DNA of 64,000 bases from Chitinophaga sp. LS1 (GTDB taxonomy: Bacteria > Bacteroidota > Bacteroidia > Chitinophagales > Chitinophagaceae): NCBI RefSeq assembly GCF_034274695.1, contig NZ_CP128362.1:7814501-7878500 (forward strand). The letters are read 5' to 3'. The translations under genes were made by a program, and so were the position numbers. Shown piece after piece: positions 44,717-52,723 of the stretch. How positions within the stretch are numbered: the first letter of the stretch is position 1; each line of letters opens with the position of its first letter. Below the pieces are notes generated by a model that did no database searches, had not been told where the DNA came from, and saw only the letters and a list, made by a program, of their open reading frames with translations.

Positions 44717-47311
44717 TTAAAATCCCCCTCCCAAATCATTCAATATCATTTCCAGATCGGTCTCCGTCTTCACATTCACCTCCCTCGCCTTACTCCCCAG
44801 ATTCGGTCCCACAATACCTGCAGCTTCCAGCTGATCCATCAATCTGCCCGCTCTATTATAGCCCAGTTTCATCCTGCGCTGCAACAAAGATGTAGACCCC
44901 TGCTGGTTTTGCACAATCACCCTGGCAGCTTCTTCAAATAACGGATCCCTGTCCTGCAAATTCACTTCCTTCCCATCCATCTCCTTCTCATCCACATATT
45001 CAGGCAAAAGATACGCCTCCGGATAAGATCGTTGTTTCCCAATAAACTCCGCCACTCTTTCTACCTCAGGTGTATCGACAAATGCACATTGCAAACGCAC
45101 CAGATCACCGCCTAACGACACCAGCATATCCCCCTGACCAATCAACTGCTCTGCACCACCAATATCAAGAATTGTACGGGAGTCAATCTTGCTCGACACC
45201 TTGAAAGCAATACGAGCCGGGAAGTTCGCCTTGATTGTACCTGTGATAATGTTCACTGATGGACGCTGGGTAGCAATGATCAGGTGAATACCCACCGCAC
45301 GTGCCAACTGAGCCAGACGTGCTATCGGCATTTCCACTTCTTTACCCGCTGTCATAATCAGATCTGCAAACTCATCAATCACCAGTACCACAAATGGCAG
45401 ATAACGATGTCCCCTTTGCGGGTTCAGCCTGCGCTGTACGAATTTATTATTATACTCACGGATGTTACGGGTACCCGCCTCTTTCAGCAGGTCATACCGC
45501 AGGTCCATTTCTATACACAAGGCATTCAGGGTATGAATTACCTTTTTTGTATCGGTAATAATAGCATCCTCTTCGCCCGGCAACTTGGCAAGGAAATGCT
45601 TCTCAATCAGTTTATAAAGGGAGAGCTCCACTTTCTTCGGGTCTACCAGAATAAACTTCAGCTGAGAAGGATGCTTTTTATACAAAAGTGAAACCAGCAA
45701 GGTATTAATACCCACCGATTTACCCTGACCAGTAGCACCCGCCATCAACAAGTGAGGCATTTTGGCCAGATCGGCAATAAAGTTTTCGTTGTCGATCTTC
45801 TTACCGATTGCGATCGGAAGGTCCATATTGCTCTGCTGGAACTTCTCAGATGCCAGCAGGTTACGCAGCGACACCATGCTCTTTTTCACATTCGGCACTT
45901 CAATACCGATAGTACCTTTACCAGGAATCGGCGCAATAATTCGGATACCCAATGCTGACAAACTCAGGGCAATATCGTCTTCCAGGTTCTTGATACGGGA
46001 GATACGTACGCCGGCTGCCGGTACTATTTCGTACAGGGTAACTGTCGGCCCTACGGTCGCACTGATCTTCTGGATGGAAATATCATAGTTCTTTAGGGTG
46101 CTGATAATCTGGTCTTTGTTTCTGTCCAGTTCTGTAGCATCCTGCACGACCTTTTCTGTATTGTGGTTATCAAGCAGCTCAAGTGGCGGATGTTTGTAAT
46201 CGCGAAGGTCAAGGGAAGGATCGTATGGATCCAGCTGAGCAGCTTCGCCCACTGTACCAGTGGCTTCTGCCAGCACTTCATCTGGTTCGTCTTTACTTGG
46301 CTTCACTTCCCACGCTACATCTAAAGGTGCGTTGCTCTTTTTATTATTGCGGGCATTGGTTTGCTCTATAGTTTCTTCGATATACAGCAATGGACCCGCA
46401 TCATCTTCTTCCTCCTCCTCCTCTTCTGTTTCTTCTTCTACTACCGGAGGCTTCACTGTCAGCGGCATATTTTTTTCTACCAGCTGCATGTCTTCCATCT
46501 CCGGTTCTTCCATCGAAGGCGCGATAATAAGACCACCTTTTTCCTTCAGTCCATTCTTACGTTTTGGATCTTTTTTCACTGGTACTTCAGACACTTCCTC
46601 ATTTACGTCCACACCTTCCGGCATTCCGGCCAACTGTGGCTTAGGTGGTTTTGGTTTGCGCAATACCCATTTAAAATCCAGGTTGTACTTCCAGATACAC
46701 CAGGCCAGACCAGCTACCATCAAAAGTAAAGCTGCACCGGCAGTACCCAGGAAACCAGAGATCCATTTGCTCACGCTGTCACCCATAGCCCCACCCCATG
46801 CAAAATCTGCAGCAGCAAGACCTGCTACAAATGCAGCCGTGGTGCTGATGAACAGTAAACCAAAGAGGATATATTTAACATTGCGCCATACTCTGAATAC
46901 CCGGCGGCCAACGATGAAGTTGACACCGAGAATAAAGAACAGGTAGCAAAAAAGATAAGAGGCGACGCCAAATCCTTTGTAAAAAAACCAATGGGAAACA
47001 AATGCACCCAAACGACCCAGTAGATTTTCTACTTTCACCGCGTCATTATCCATCAGGAGAATGTTCGCGCTATAGCGGAATACTTTGTCCTGGTCATCCT
47101 GCCATGTGAAGAGATACGAGGTGAATGCAAGAAAACAGTAGAGGGACAATAAAAGGCATATCACACCCAGAACTTTGTGGGTGCGCTCGTCTTTTACCAG
47201 CTCCTTTACTTTTACCTCTGCTTCTTTTTCCTGCTTCAATACATTGGGGTCATTAGCACGAGGAGCCTTTTTGCTTTCTGGTTTTTCAGTTTTCAGTTTG
47301 TTCTTAGACAT
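44717..47311 (-). CDS. ftsK: DNA translocase FtsK
   Basis: 864 aa. N-terminal membrane domain with about four helices (residues 50-225), a Glu/Pro-rich linker (about 230-370), then the alpha and beta motor domains with Walker A GATGQGKSVGIN, Walker B VVLVIDEFADLI, and the C-terminal winged-helix gamma domain (STSLLQRRMKLGYNRAGRLMDQLE) that reads KOPS-type polar sequences. It pumps chromosome termini at the division septum and activates XerCD. The linker is short compared with E. coli. The gene precedes the lolA-like gene. Confidence 0.97.
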   Translation of the reverse strand: MSKNKLKTEKPESKKAPRANDPNVLKQEKEAEVKVKELVKDERTHKVLGVICLLLSLYCFLAFTSYLFTWQDDQDKVFRYSANILLMDNDAVKVENLLGRLGAFVSHWFFYKGFGVASYLFCYLFFILGVNFIVGRRVFRVWRNVKYILFGLLFISTTAAFVAGLAAADFAWGGAMGDSVSKWISGFLGTAGAALLLMVAGLAWCIWKYNLDFKWVLRKPKPPKPQLAGMPEGVDVNEEVSEVPVKKDPKRKNGLKEKGGLIIAPSMEEPEMEDMQLVEKNMPLTVKPPVVEEETEEEEEEEDDAGPLLYIEETIEQTNARNNKKSNAPLDVAWEVKPSKDEPDEVLAEATGTVGEAAQLDPYDPSLDLRDYKHPPLELLDNHNTEKVVQDATELDRNKDQIISTLKNYDISIQKISATVGPTVTLYEIVPAAGVRISRIKNLEDDIALSLSALGIRIIAPIPGKGTIGIEVPNVKKSMVSLRNLLASEKFQQSNMDLPIAIGKKIDNENFIADLAKMPHLLMAGATGQGKSVGINTLLVSLLYKKHPSQLKFILVDPKKVELSLYKLIEKHFLAKLPGEEDAIITDTKKVIHTLNALCIEMDLRYDLLKEAGTRNIREYNNKFVQRRLNPQRGHRYLPFVVLVIDEFADLIMTAGKEVEMPIARLAQLARAVGIHLIIATQRPSVNIITGTIKANFPARIAFKVSSKIDSRTILDIGGAEQLIGQGDMLVSLGGDLVRLQCAFVDTPEVERVAEFIGKQRSYPEAYLLPEYVDEKEMDGKEVNLQDRDPLFEEAARVIVQNQQGSTSLLQRRMKLGYNRAGRLMDQLEAAGIVGPNLGSKAREVNVKTETDLEMILNDLGGGF

Positions 47312-47325
47312 ATTCTATTGCGCTC

Positions 47326-47333
47326 CAAAATTA
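47326..47333 (-). promoter_or_regulatory. Bacteroidota -7 element for ftsK
   Basis: The minus strand reads TAATTTTG, a perfect TAnnTTTG match, 14 bases before the ATG, which implies a very short leader. Confidence 0.45.
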
Positions 47334-47472
47334 AGGCCACAGGTTGATATATTAAGAATTTATTTTCATATATACCTGAAAATGGCGATGGTATTAGCCT
47401 GCGGCAGCAGGGAAGTTACCCTTTTTTTTAATTTGGCTTCGCCTTCAGGCGGCATGAATTGCCATAAAAATA

Positions 47473-47517
47473 TTCATGAAAGAGGGAATTCACCAATGGG
47501 GGATGAAAACCATTTTC
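47473..47517 (-). repeat. Interspersed repeat module B, inverted copy (B4), next to the IS110-family element
   Basis: The minus strand reads GAAAATGGTTTTCATCCCCC, then ATTGGTGAATTCCCTC and TTTCATGAA, nearly identical to B1. It lies 72 bases upstream of the transposase ATG. A second fragment, ATGAAAATGG, appears at about 47554 on the plus strand. Confidence 0.85.
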
Positions 47518-47588
47518 AGAAAAAACCCTCATGAACCGGGTTCACAAACGACTATGAAAATGGTGGTACCTTCGACAAAAGTACTACC

Positions 47589-48760
47589 ATGGAACAATCA
47601 CATATCAGTTTTGAACAGGTTGTGAGTCGCGGCTGTGGCCTCGATGTTCACCAGGAGAATGTAGTAGCCACCATCAGAGGAAATGGGTTGGAAGAACAAA
47701 CCCGCACTTTTAGCACTTTCACAAGTTCACTTAGGGACCTGGTAGCTTGGCTTGAAGAATCCGGCATTACACATGTCGCAATGGAGAGCACGGGGTTTAC
47801 TGGAAGCCTGTTTTTAATATACTGGAACCTCACTTTGAACTTATTCTGGTCAATGCCCGGCATATTAAATATGTGCCGGGGCATAAGACCGATCGCAATG
47901 ACAGTGCCTGGATTGCAAAATTATTGCTAAGCGGGCTACTAAAGGGAAGTTTTATTCCACCGCAATACACTCGCGAATTACGGGAATTGTACCGATACAA
48001 ACGTAAAGTAATAGGACAGCGGTCCAGTGAATATAACCGGTTACAGAACATTTTAGAGACAGCCAATATCAAATTGAGCACTGTAGTCAGTGATGTATTC
48101 GGTGTAAGTGGCTGGTCAATGATCACTGCCATTATTGAAGGAGAACAGGATCCTATGATATTGGCCAATTTGGCAAAAGGTAGGCTCAAAATCAAAAAAC
48201 AAGAGCTTATTCTTGCATTAGAAGGCCATCTTAATGAGCATCACCGTTTTATGCTCAGCCTGTCTAAAACTGTTATTTTACAGCTAAATGACCTACTTGG
48301 TCAGGTGGATAACCGTATAGATCAGTACTTAAAAAATGGGAGGAAGAAGTAAAATTACTTCAGACTATTCCCGAGTACAAAAACAAACAGCTACCGCCAT
48401 CTTAGCCGAAATAGGTACAGATATGCATGCGTTCCCTAATCAGCATCATTTGGCTAGTTGGTGTGGTTTATGTCCTGGTAATAATGAAAGTGCCGGAAAA
48501 AGAAAAGTGAAAGAATCAATCATGGCAACAGATCCCTTAAAACCGCACTCGTGGAAGCAGCATGGGCTGCAGCACATACGAAAGATACTTATCTGAAAAG
48601 AAAATATTATACTTTGAGTATACGAAGAGGCAAAAAACGAGCACTTATTGCAATTTCACACAAAATCCTAATTGCCGCTTATTTTATACTCAAAAATAGA
48701 GTGCCATATATGGAACCTGATAATCAGGAGTGGCTAAAAAAAGAAAGCAGGCGCAGATAA
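47589..48760 (+). pseudogene. IS110-family transposase, broken by four -1 frameshifts
   Basis: The reading moves through four frames but is collinear with a DEDD transposase of about 390 aa. N-terminal: CGLDVHQENVVATI, then HVAMESTG. The first shift is in the G run near 47795. Then, in a second frame, VNARHIKYVPGHKTDRNDSAW and ELRELYRYKRKVI. The second shift is in the A run near 48338, a third near 48383 (IPGVQKQTATAILAEIG needs one more G), and a fourth near 48507 after GKRK. The end reads KTALVEAAWAAAHTKDTYL and stops at 48760. DEDD residues D (GLD), E (MESTG) and D (TDRND) are recognisable. Each lesion is the loss of one base. Terminal repeats are not expected for this family and none were seen. 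Confidence 0.88.
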
Positions 48761-48979
48761 ATAATTATCTCAGACGCCTGCGCGAGCTTGAGGCATTACC
48801 CCCATCTCAATAAGATTACTAAGTTACAAAAATCGACCTTTTATTGGTGCTTTTTCAGCCTGTAGAAAAAACTGATTTAAGACTCTAAGTACAAACGATT
48901 GTTGCTATAAGCACGAAAAGAAAATTTTAATCCTATAGAGTCATATCAAATTATGGCCTGGACGAACTATTTTCAAAGA
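48761..48979. other. Non-coding flank of the IS110-family element
   Basis: A 7-bp inverted repeat (GCAGGCG with CGCCTGC) spans the transposase stop at about 48749-48783. The rest, up to the hydrolase terminator, has no gene. In IS110-family elements non-coding flanks can encode the bridge RNA; nothing here proves it, and the element boundary could not be fixed. Confidence 0.35.
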
Positions 48980-49009
48980 AAAAGGTTTTGCCTTTCAGCA
49001 AAACCTTTT
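48975..49009 (-). terminator. Rho-independent terminator of the PPTase-aroK-DUF423-hydrolase operon
   Basis: A perfect 12-bp stem (AAAAGGTTTTGC at 48980-48991 with its complement at 48998-49009) with a T-rich tail on the minus strand, 20 bases after the hydrolase stop. Confidence 0.85.
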
Positions 49010-49028
49010 CCTTAAATATTTTCAATCA

Positions 49029-50453
49029 TTATTCTCCATACAGCAACCATACCCACTTCGCCATCATCTCCATCACCATCGGATTAATCGTCTCATCCAG
49101 CGCACCATACTCCTCTATCCTACACGTATTACACTGCTGGAACAGGTGATTCAATCCCACAAAATTCCGCATGGTCAGCATCTCATTTCCACCAGCCTTC
49201 AACCCTGCCTGGATGCCCTGCAAATTACTGGTGGCTTCTGTCTCCACATCCTTGCCTCCATTTATAGCCAGCACCGGACATTTGATCTTTGCCAGGTAAG
49301 GCGCCGGGTCAAATTTCAGTAATGACAGCGCCCGTGGCCGGGTATCTGCCATATACACCTCGCGTACAAACTGCTGTTTCCCAGCTACATTCGTACTATC
49401 TCCAAAACGGTTGTACACCAAACCTAAGTAGTTATAAGCAATCGTCTTCCGGGAAATTGTATCCTTCTGATTCACCAACACCTTCAGGTAAGGCTGATAA
49501 TATCCTTTATAATCTCTGATACGATCTTTCGAATCACCATAAGAAGCTGCTGTCGTCATCATCCTGTTCAGATACTGTGTTTGCCCATCTACCCCCGGCG
49601 CAGCCATGAGCATCAGATAAGCGATCATTTTATCATTTGCCGCCACCATTTCAGCCACAGCACCACCTTCCCCATATCCTAACAATCCAATTCCAACGGA
49701 ATCAATATCCTTTCTGTGTCTCAAATAATCAAGGGCTGCCTGCACATCATTGGCTAAATTACCGATGCTGGCAGAGTCATAATTCCGTGTACTACTTCCT
49801 ATACCACGCTGATCAAATCGTAATGTAGCAATCCCTTTTCTTACAAAATAATCCGCCAGCACAGCAAACGGACGATGGCCAAAAGTTTCATTATCCCTAT
49901 CCGGATGACCAGCACCCGGAATGAGTATGATTACTTTATATGGCTCCTGTGCTTTGCTACCCGGTTTTGTCAGCGTACCACCCAGCAGCACTTTATCAAT
50001 TTTATTGACAAATTTAATATCCTCAGTATCGTATGCAAACGGTGGCTTTGGCGTCTGCGGACGCTCCGCCGGCAAATCATCTTCCTTCACTTCTTTGCGG
50101 GAAAAGTAAATGCTCACCCTGTTGTTCACCTGGTAGAAGAAACCATTGTAGGTATTACGGTTCGTCCATGCACCCATAAATACCACACCGATACGTGGAA
50201 TGGCAAACTTCAGACTATCGTTGGTCACGGCTATGGTATCCATGTCCACTGGTGCATCCTCTTCATCCGGATTCACCATCTGCCCTTCCCAATCACCATC
50301 TACTTTGTCGAAAGTGAGTACTAATCTTTGCTTCTGCCCCTGTGGGGTTTTCAGAATACCATACCATTTCCCGCTAATGTCAGGACCGGATTGTGCAAAT
50401 ACAAATCCTCCCAGGCATAAACCCAGGCAGGTCAAAACCACATATCTAAGCAT
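49029..50453 (-). CDS. Secreted alpha/beta hydrolase-like protein with Gly in place of the nucleophile Ser
   Basis: 474 aa. Signal peptide MLRYVVLTCLGLCLGGFVFAQ, an N-terminal beta-sandwich-like domain (22-120), then an alpha/beta hydrolase fold: VIILIPGAGHPDRD (oxyanion region), ATLRFDQRGIGSS, VGIGLLGYGEGGAVAEM, PVLAINGGKDVET (D402) and GLNHLFQ (H436). The nucleophile elbow that normally reads GHSEGG is GYGEGG, so Gly261 stands in the Ser position (codon GGG). Asp and His are kept. It is the last gene of the operon with DUF423, aroK and the PPTase (8 bases after DUF423). It is probably not a normal serine esterase. Confidence 0.85.
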   Translation of the reverse strand: MLRYVVLTCLGLCLGGFVFAQSGPDISGKWYGILKTPQGQKQRLVLTFDKVDGDWEGQMVNPDEEDAPVDMDTIAVTNDSLKFAIPRIGVVFMGAWTNRNTYNGFFYQVNNRVSIYFSRKEVKEDDLPAERPQTPKPPFAYDTEDIKFVNKIDKVLLGGTLTKPGSKAQEPYKVIILIPGAGHPDRDNETFGHRPFAVLADYFVRKGIATLRFDQRGIGSSTRNYDSASIGNLANDVQAALDYLRHRKDIDSVGIGLLGYGEGGAVAEMVAANDKMIAYLMLMAAPGVDGQTQYLNRMMTTAASYGDSKDRIRDYKGYYQPYLKVLVNQKDTISRKTIAYNYLGLVYNRFGDSTNVAGKQQFVREVYMADTRPRALSLLKFDPAPYLAKIKCPVLAINGGKDVETEATSNLQGIQAGLKAGGNEMLTMRNFVGLNHLFQQCNTCRIEEYGALDETINPMVMEMMAKWVWLLYGE

Positions 50454-50461
50454 AAGTTCGT

Positions 50462-50884
50462 TTATTTCTTAACGACCGCCAGCAACAGGCAAACCCATCC
50501 TGCGATGAAGAATACTCCACCGATCGGTGTCAGAATACCAATAATTGAAGGAAAATCTATTTTTGCGAATTTCACAAATGTAATCAGATAAAGGGAACCC
50601 GAAAACAGGATCACTCCAGTGATGAAGCAGCGTCCGGCCCATTGCGTAAGGGAACCTGGAATATGAACATATAGCAATGCAACAGCTATTAAAGCCAAAG
50701 CGTGGTAGAACTGGTAAGTCACCCCTGTCTTATAAGCCCTCTCTAAAAGCGTCGTAAATGGTTTTTCAGGATCAGCCAGGTCGTAAACCTTAGCCAGGTC
50801 ATATAACTTATGTGCTCCGAAAGCACCCAGTATTACGCCTAATATGCCAAATACGGATGCCCAGATTAAAAAGCCCTTATGCAT
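50462..50884 (-). CDS. DUF423 family membrane protein
   Basis: 140 aa with four predicted membrane helices (WASVFGILGVILGAFGAH, YQFYHALALIAVALLYV, CFITGVILFSGSLYLITF, IGGVFFIAGWVCLLLAVV). The LGAFGAHKL near the start, YQFYHALAL, and TPIGGVFFIAGW are the conserved segments of the small DUF423 (YwdK/YgdD) family. Function unknown. Its start overlaps the aroK stop by 8 bases, which points to translational coupling in the operon. Confidence 0.9.
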   Translation of the reverse strand: MHKGFLIWASVFGILGVILGAFGAHKLYDLAKVYDLADPEKPFTTLLERAYKTGVTYQFYHALALIAVALLYVHIPGSLTQWAGRCFITGVILFSGSLYLITFVKFAKIDFPSIIGILTPIGGVFFIAGWVCLLLAVVKK

Positions 50885-51386
50885 TATCGTTCAATCTTTT
50901 GGTAAATGTATCTAATGTTACGTTGTCAGATTCAGCTATTGTAATTTGCGCCTGTTGATAGAAAGGTTGCCTTTCGGCCAGTTTTTTCTCTACGAATGCC
51001 ATGATCTCGTCATCAGGCAAATCCGCTATCAGCGGGCGTTTTGACTTCTTACGCTTCAGGCGGTCTACGATCAGAGACAGTTCCGGGTTCAACCAGATAG
51101 TGGTACCTCTGTCATTCATTACATCCATATTATCCTGGAAACAGGGTACTCCTCCTCCACAGGAAATCACGAAATGCTCCCCTTCTGACAGCTCACGCAG
51201 CCAGAAACTTTCCTTTGCACGGAAATAATCCTCTCCTTTGTTCGCAAAGATATCACTGATGGACATTTCTTCTGATTCTACAATTACATCGTCCAGGTCA
51301 TAGAATGGTAACTCAAGATGCTCAGCCAGCTGTTTACCCCAATAGGACTTTCCGGCACCCATAAAACCTAATAAAAAGATTTTCAA
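50877..51386 (-). CDS. aroK: Shikimate kinase
   Basis: 169 aa. ATP-dependent 3-phosphorylation of shikimate in the aromatic amino acid pathway. P-loop GFMGAGKSYWGK (7-18), shikimate-binding FYDLDDVIV (28-36) with the DxD pair, FRAKESFWLREL, the Walker B-like SCGGGVPC, and the lid RP in KKSKRPLI, where the conserved arginine binds nucleotide. Normal length. Second gene of the operon, 27 bases after the PPTase. Confidence 0.95.
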   Translation of the reverse strand: MKIFLLGFMGAGKSYWGKQLAEHLELPFYDLDDVIVESEEMSISDIFANKGEDYFRAKESFWLRELSEGEHFVISCGGGVPCFQDNMDVMNDRGTTIWLNPELSLIVDRLKRKKSKRPLIADLPDDEIMAFVEKKLAERQPFYQQAQITIAESDNVTLDTFTKRLNDNA

Positions 51387-51413
51387 GCAGTGTATATTTA
51401 AATAGTTAATGGA

Positions 51414-52028
51414 TTAAATGGTCCAGGATAGGCACAGGCCGTCCGCAATAATGTATTGCAAAGATAGTCTGGCTTTTTTATCTGCTTTGTTAAAATTACA
51501 GTGCATAAACCCATATAATTGATATGGGAATGGCTCTAACTGCATATTTTCCTTAAAATCAACCTTTCCCAGGCCATACCACTTGAAAACCGCCTCCTTG
51601 GCACTCCAACAAATGGTCTTGTGAGCAAGAGCATCGGCCGGATCGATAAATTCCCGCTCCCTGGGTGACAGGAACTTATGGGAGACTTTCTCGATTTTAT
51701 CGTTCATTCTCTCAATATCTACACCTACCGCACCTTCCTGGCTTACAATGGCGGCTACAAAATCGCCACAATGAGAGATAGAAAAGTGTAAACTATTACA
51801 CATTAATATAGGTTTTTTGCTTTCCGTGATCTGGATACTATCCAAAGGAAAGCCTGGAAATAACTCCGTCAACAGGTAACGACCGGCAAAATGCTGCAGG
51901 CGTTTGTGCGGATGATGTATGGCCGGGGATATGTTCACCCTTTTCCTGAAGAAGGTTTCGTCCTCTCCGATCTGCCAAACCCCCAGCCGGCTGCCGGGAG
52001 ATATTTGTATCGTACGTATTAATGGCAT
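51414..52028 (-). CDS. 4'-phosphopantetheinyl transferase (Sfp type)
   Basis: 204 aa. It transfers 4'-phosphopantetheine from CoA to acyl or peptidyl carrier proteins. Motifs are HFSISHCGDFVAAI (P-loop-like CoA contact), VGVDIERM with the Mg ligands D104 and E106, and WSAKEAVFKWYG (141-152) with E145 and K149. The length is close to the Sfp/Gsp group. No PKS or NRPS gene is in this window. First gene of the four-gene minus operon; 47 bases separate it from the divergent dcd. Confidence 0.92.
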   Translation of the reverse strand: MPLIRTIQISPGSRLGVWQIGEDETFFRKRVNISPAIHHPHKRLQHFAGRYLLTELFPGFPLDSIQITESKKPILMCNSLHFSISHCGDFVAAIVSQEGAVGVDIERMNDKIEKVSHKFLSPREREFIDPADALAHKTICWSAKEAVFKWYGLGKVDFKENMQLEPFPYQLYGFMHCNFNKADKKARLSLQYIIADGLCLSWTI

Positions 52029-52075
52029 ATCTTGCCAAATTAATACATAATAACCAAAAACAACTTACCCGATCT

Positions 52076-52612
52076 ATGATCCTGTCAGACAAAAGGATAT
52101 TGGAGGAAATTGAGAAAGGCACTATCGTCATTTCACCTTACGACCGGAAGTATCTCGGCACCAACTCTTACGACGTACATCTGGGCAAATATCTGGCTAC
52201 ATATAAAGACCGTGTACTGGATGCCCGCTTGCACAACGAAATTGAACATTTTGAAATAGGACCGGATGGCTTCGTACTACAGCCGGGTACACTGTACCTG
52301 GGCGTGACAGAGGAGTATACTGAAACACATGCACATGTGCCTTTTCTGGAAGGCAAGTCAAGTACAGGACGTTTGGGTATCGATATTCATGCTACGGCAG
52401 GTAAAGGTGATGTAGGTTTTTGTAATACATGGACGCTGGAAATAAGCTGTGCACAGCCCGTGAAGATATATGCGGGAATGCCGATCGGGCAGTTGATTTA
52501 TTTTGTAGTGGAAGGGGATGTGGAGACTTTCTATAATAAGAAGGGGAATGCAAAGTATAACGGGCGTACTGTAAAACCGGTGGAGAGTATGATGTGGAAG
52601 AATCAGTTCTAA
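52076..52612 (+). CDS. dcd: dCTP deaminase
   Basis: 178 aa from the ATG at 52076 (MILSDKRILEEIEKGTI); the longer ORF from 52022 would run into the divergent promoter region. The enzyme deaminates dCTP to dUTP for thymidylate synthesis and is a trimer of the dUTPase-like fold. Conserved segments: GTNSYDVHLGKYLATY, FVLQPGTLYLGVTEEY, EGKSSTGRLGIDIHATAGKGDVGF and NTWTLEI with the catalytic Glu, and YAGMPIGQLIYF. Convergent with the cytochrome/propeller gene; a long bidirectional terminator separates them. Confidence 0.93.
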   Translation: MILSDKRILEEIEKGTIVISPYDRKYLGTNSYDVHLGKYLATYKDRVLDARLHNEIEHFEIGPDGFVLQPGTLYLGVTEEYTETHAHVPFLEGKSSTGRLGIDIHATAGKGDVGFCNTWTLEISCAQPVKIYAGMPIGQLIYFVVEGDVETFYNKKGNAKYNGRTVKPVESMMWKNQF

Positions 52613-52626
52613 ACTTATTTTAAATA

Positions 52627-52672
52627 TCAAGTAAAAAAGCTTTTGCCTTACGGCAAAAGCTTTTTTACTTGA
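52627..52672. terminator. Bidirectional terminator between dcd and the propeller/cytochrome gene
   Basis: A perfect 21-bp stem (52627-52647 with 52652-52672) around the loop TTAC, with the A and T runs built into the arms. Confidence 0.9.
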
Positions 52673-52723
52673 GGGCAAAGCCTGCAGCTGGTTTAAAAGC
52701 AGTGCAGACCTTACGCTTCGAAA

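Noticed and set aside
47589..48760. Programmed frameshifting in the IS110-family gene
   Set aside because: Four shifts in the same direction without slippery heptamers or stems at each site fit decay or sequence error better.
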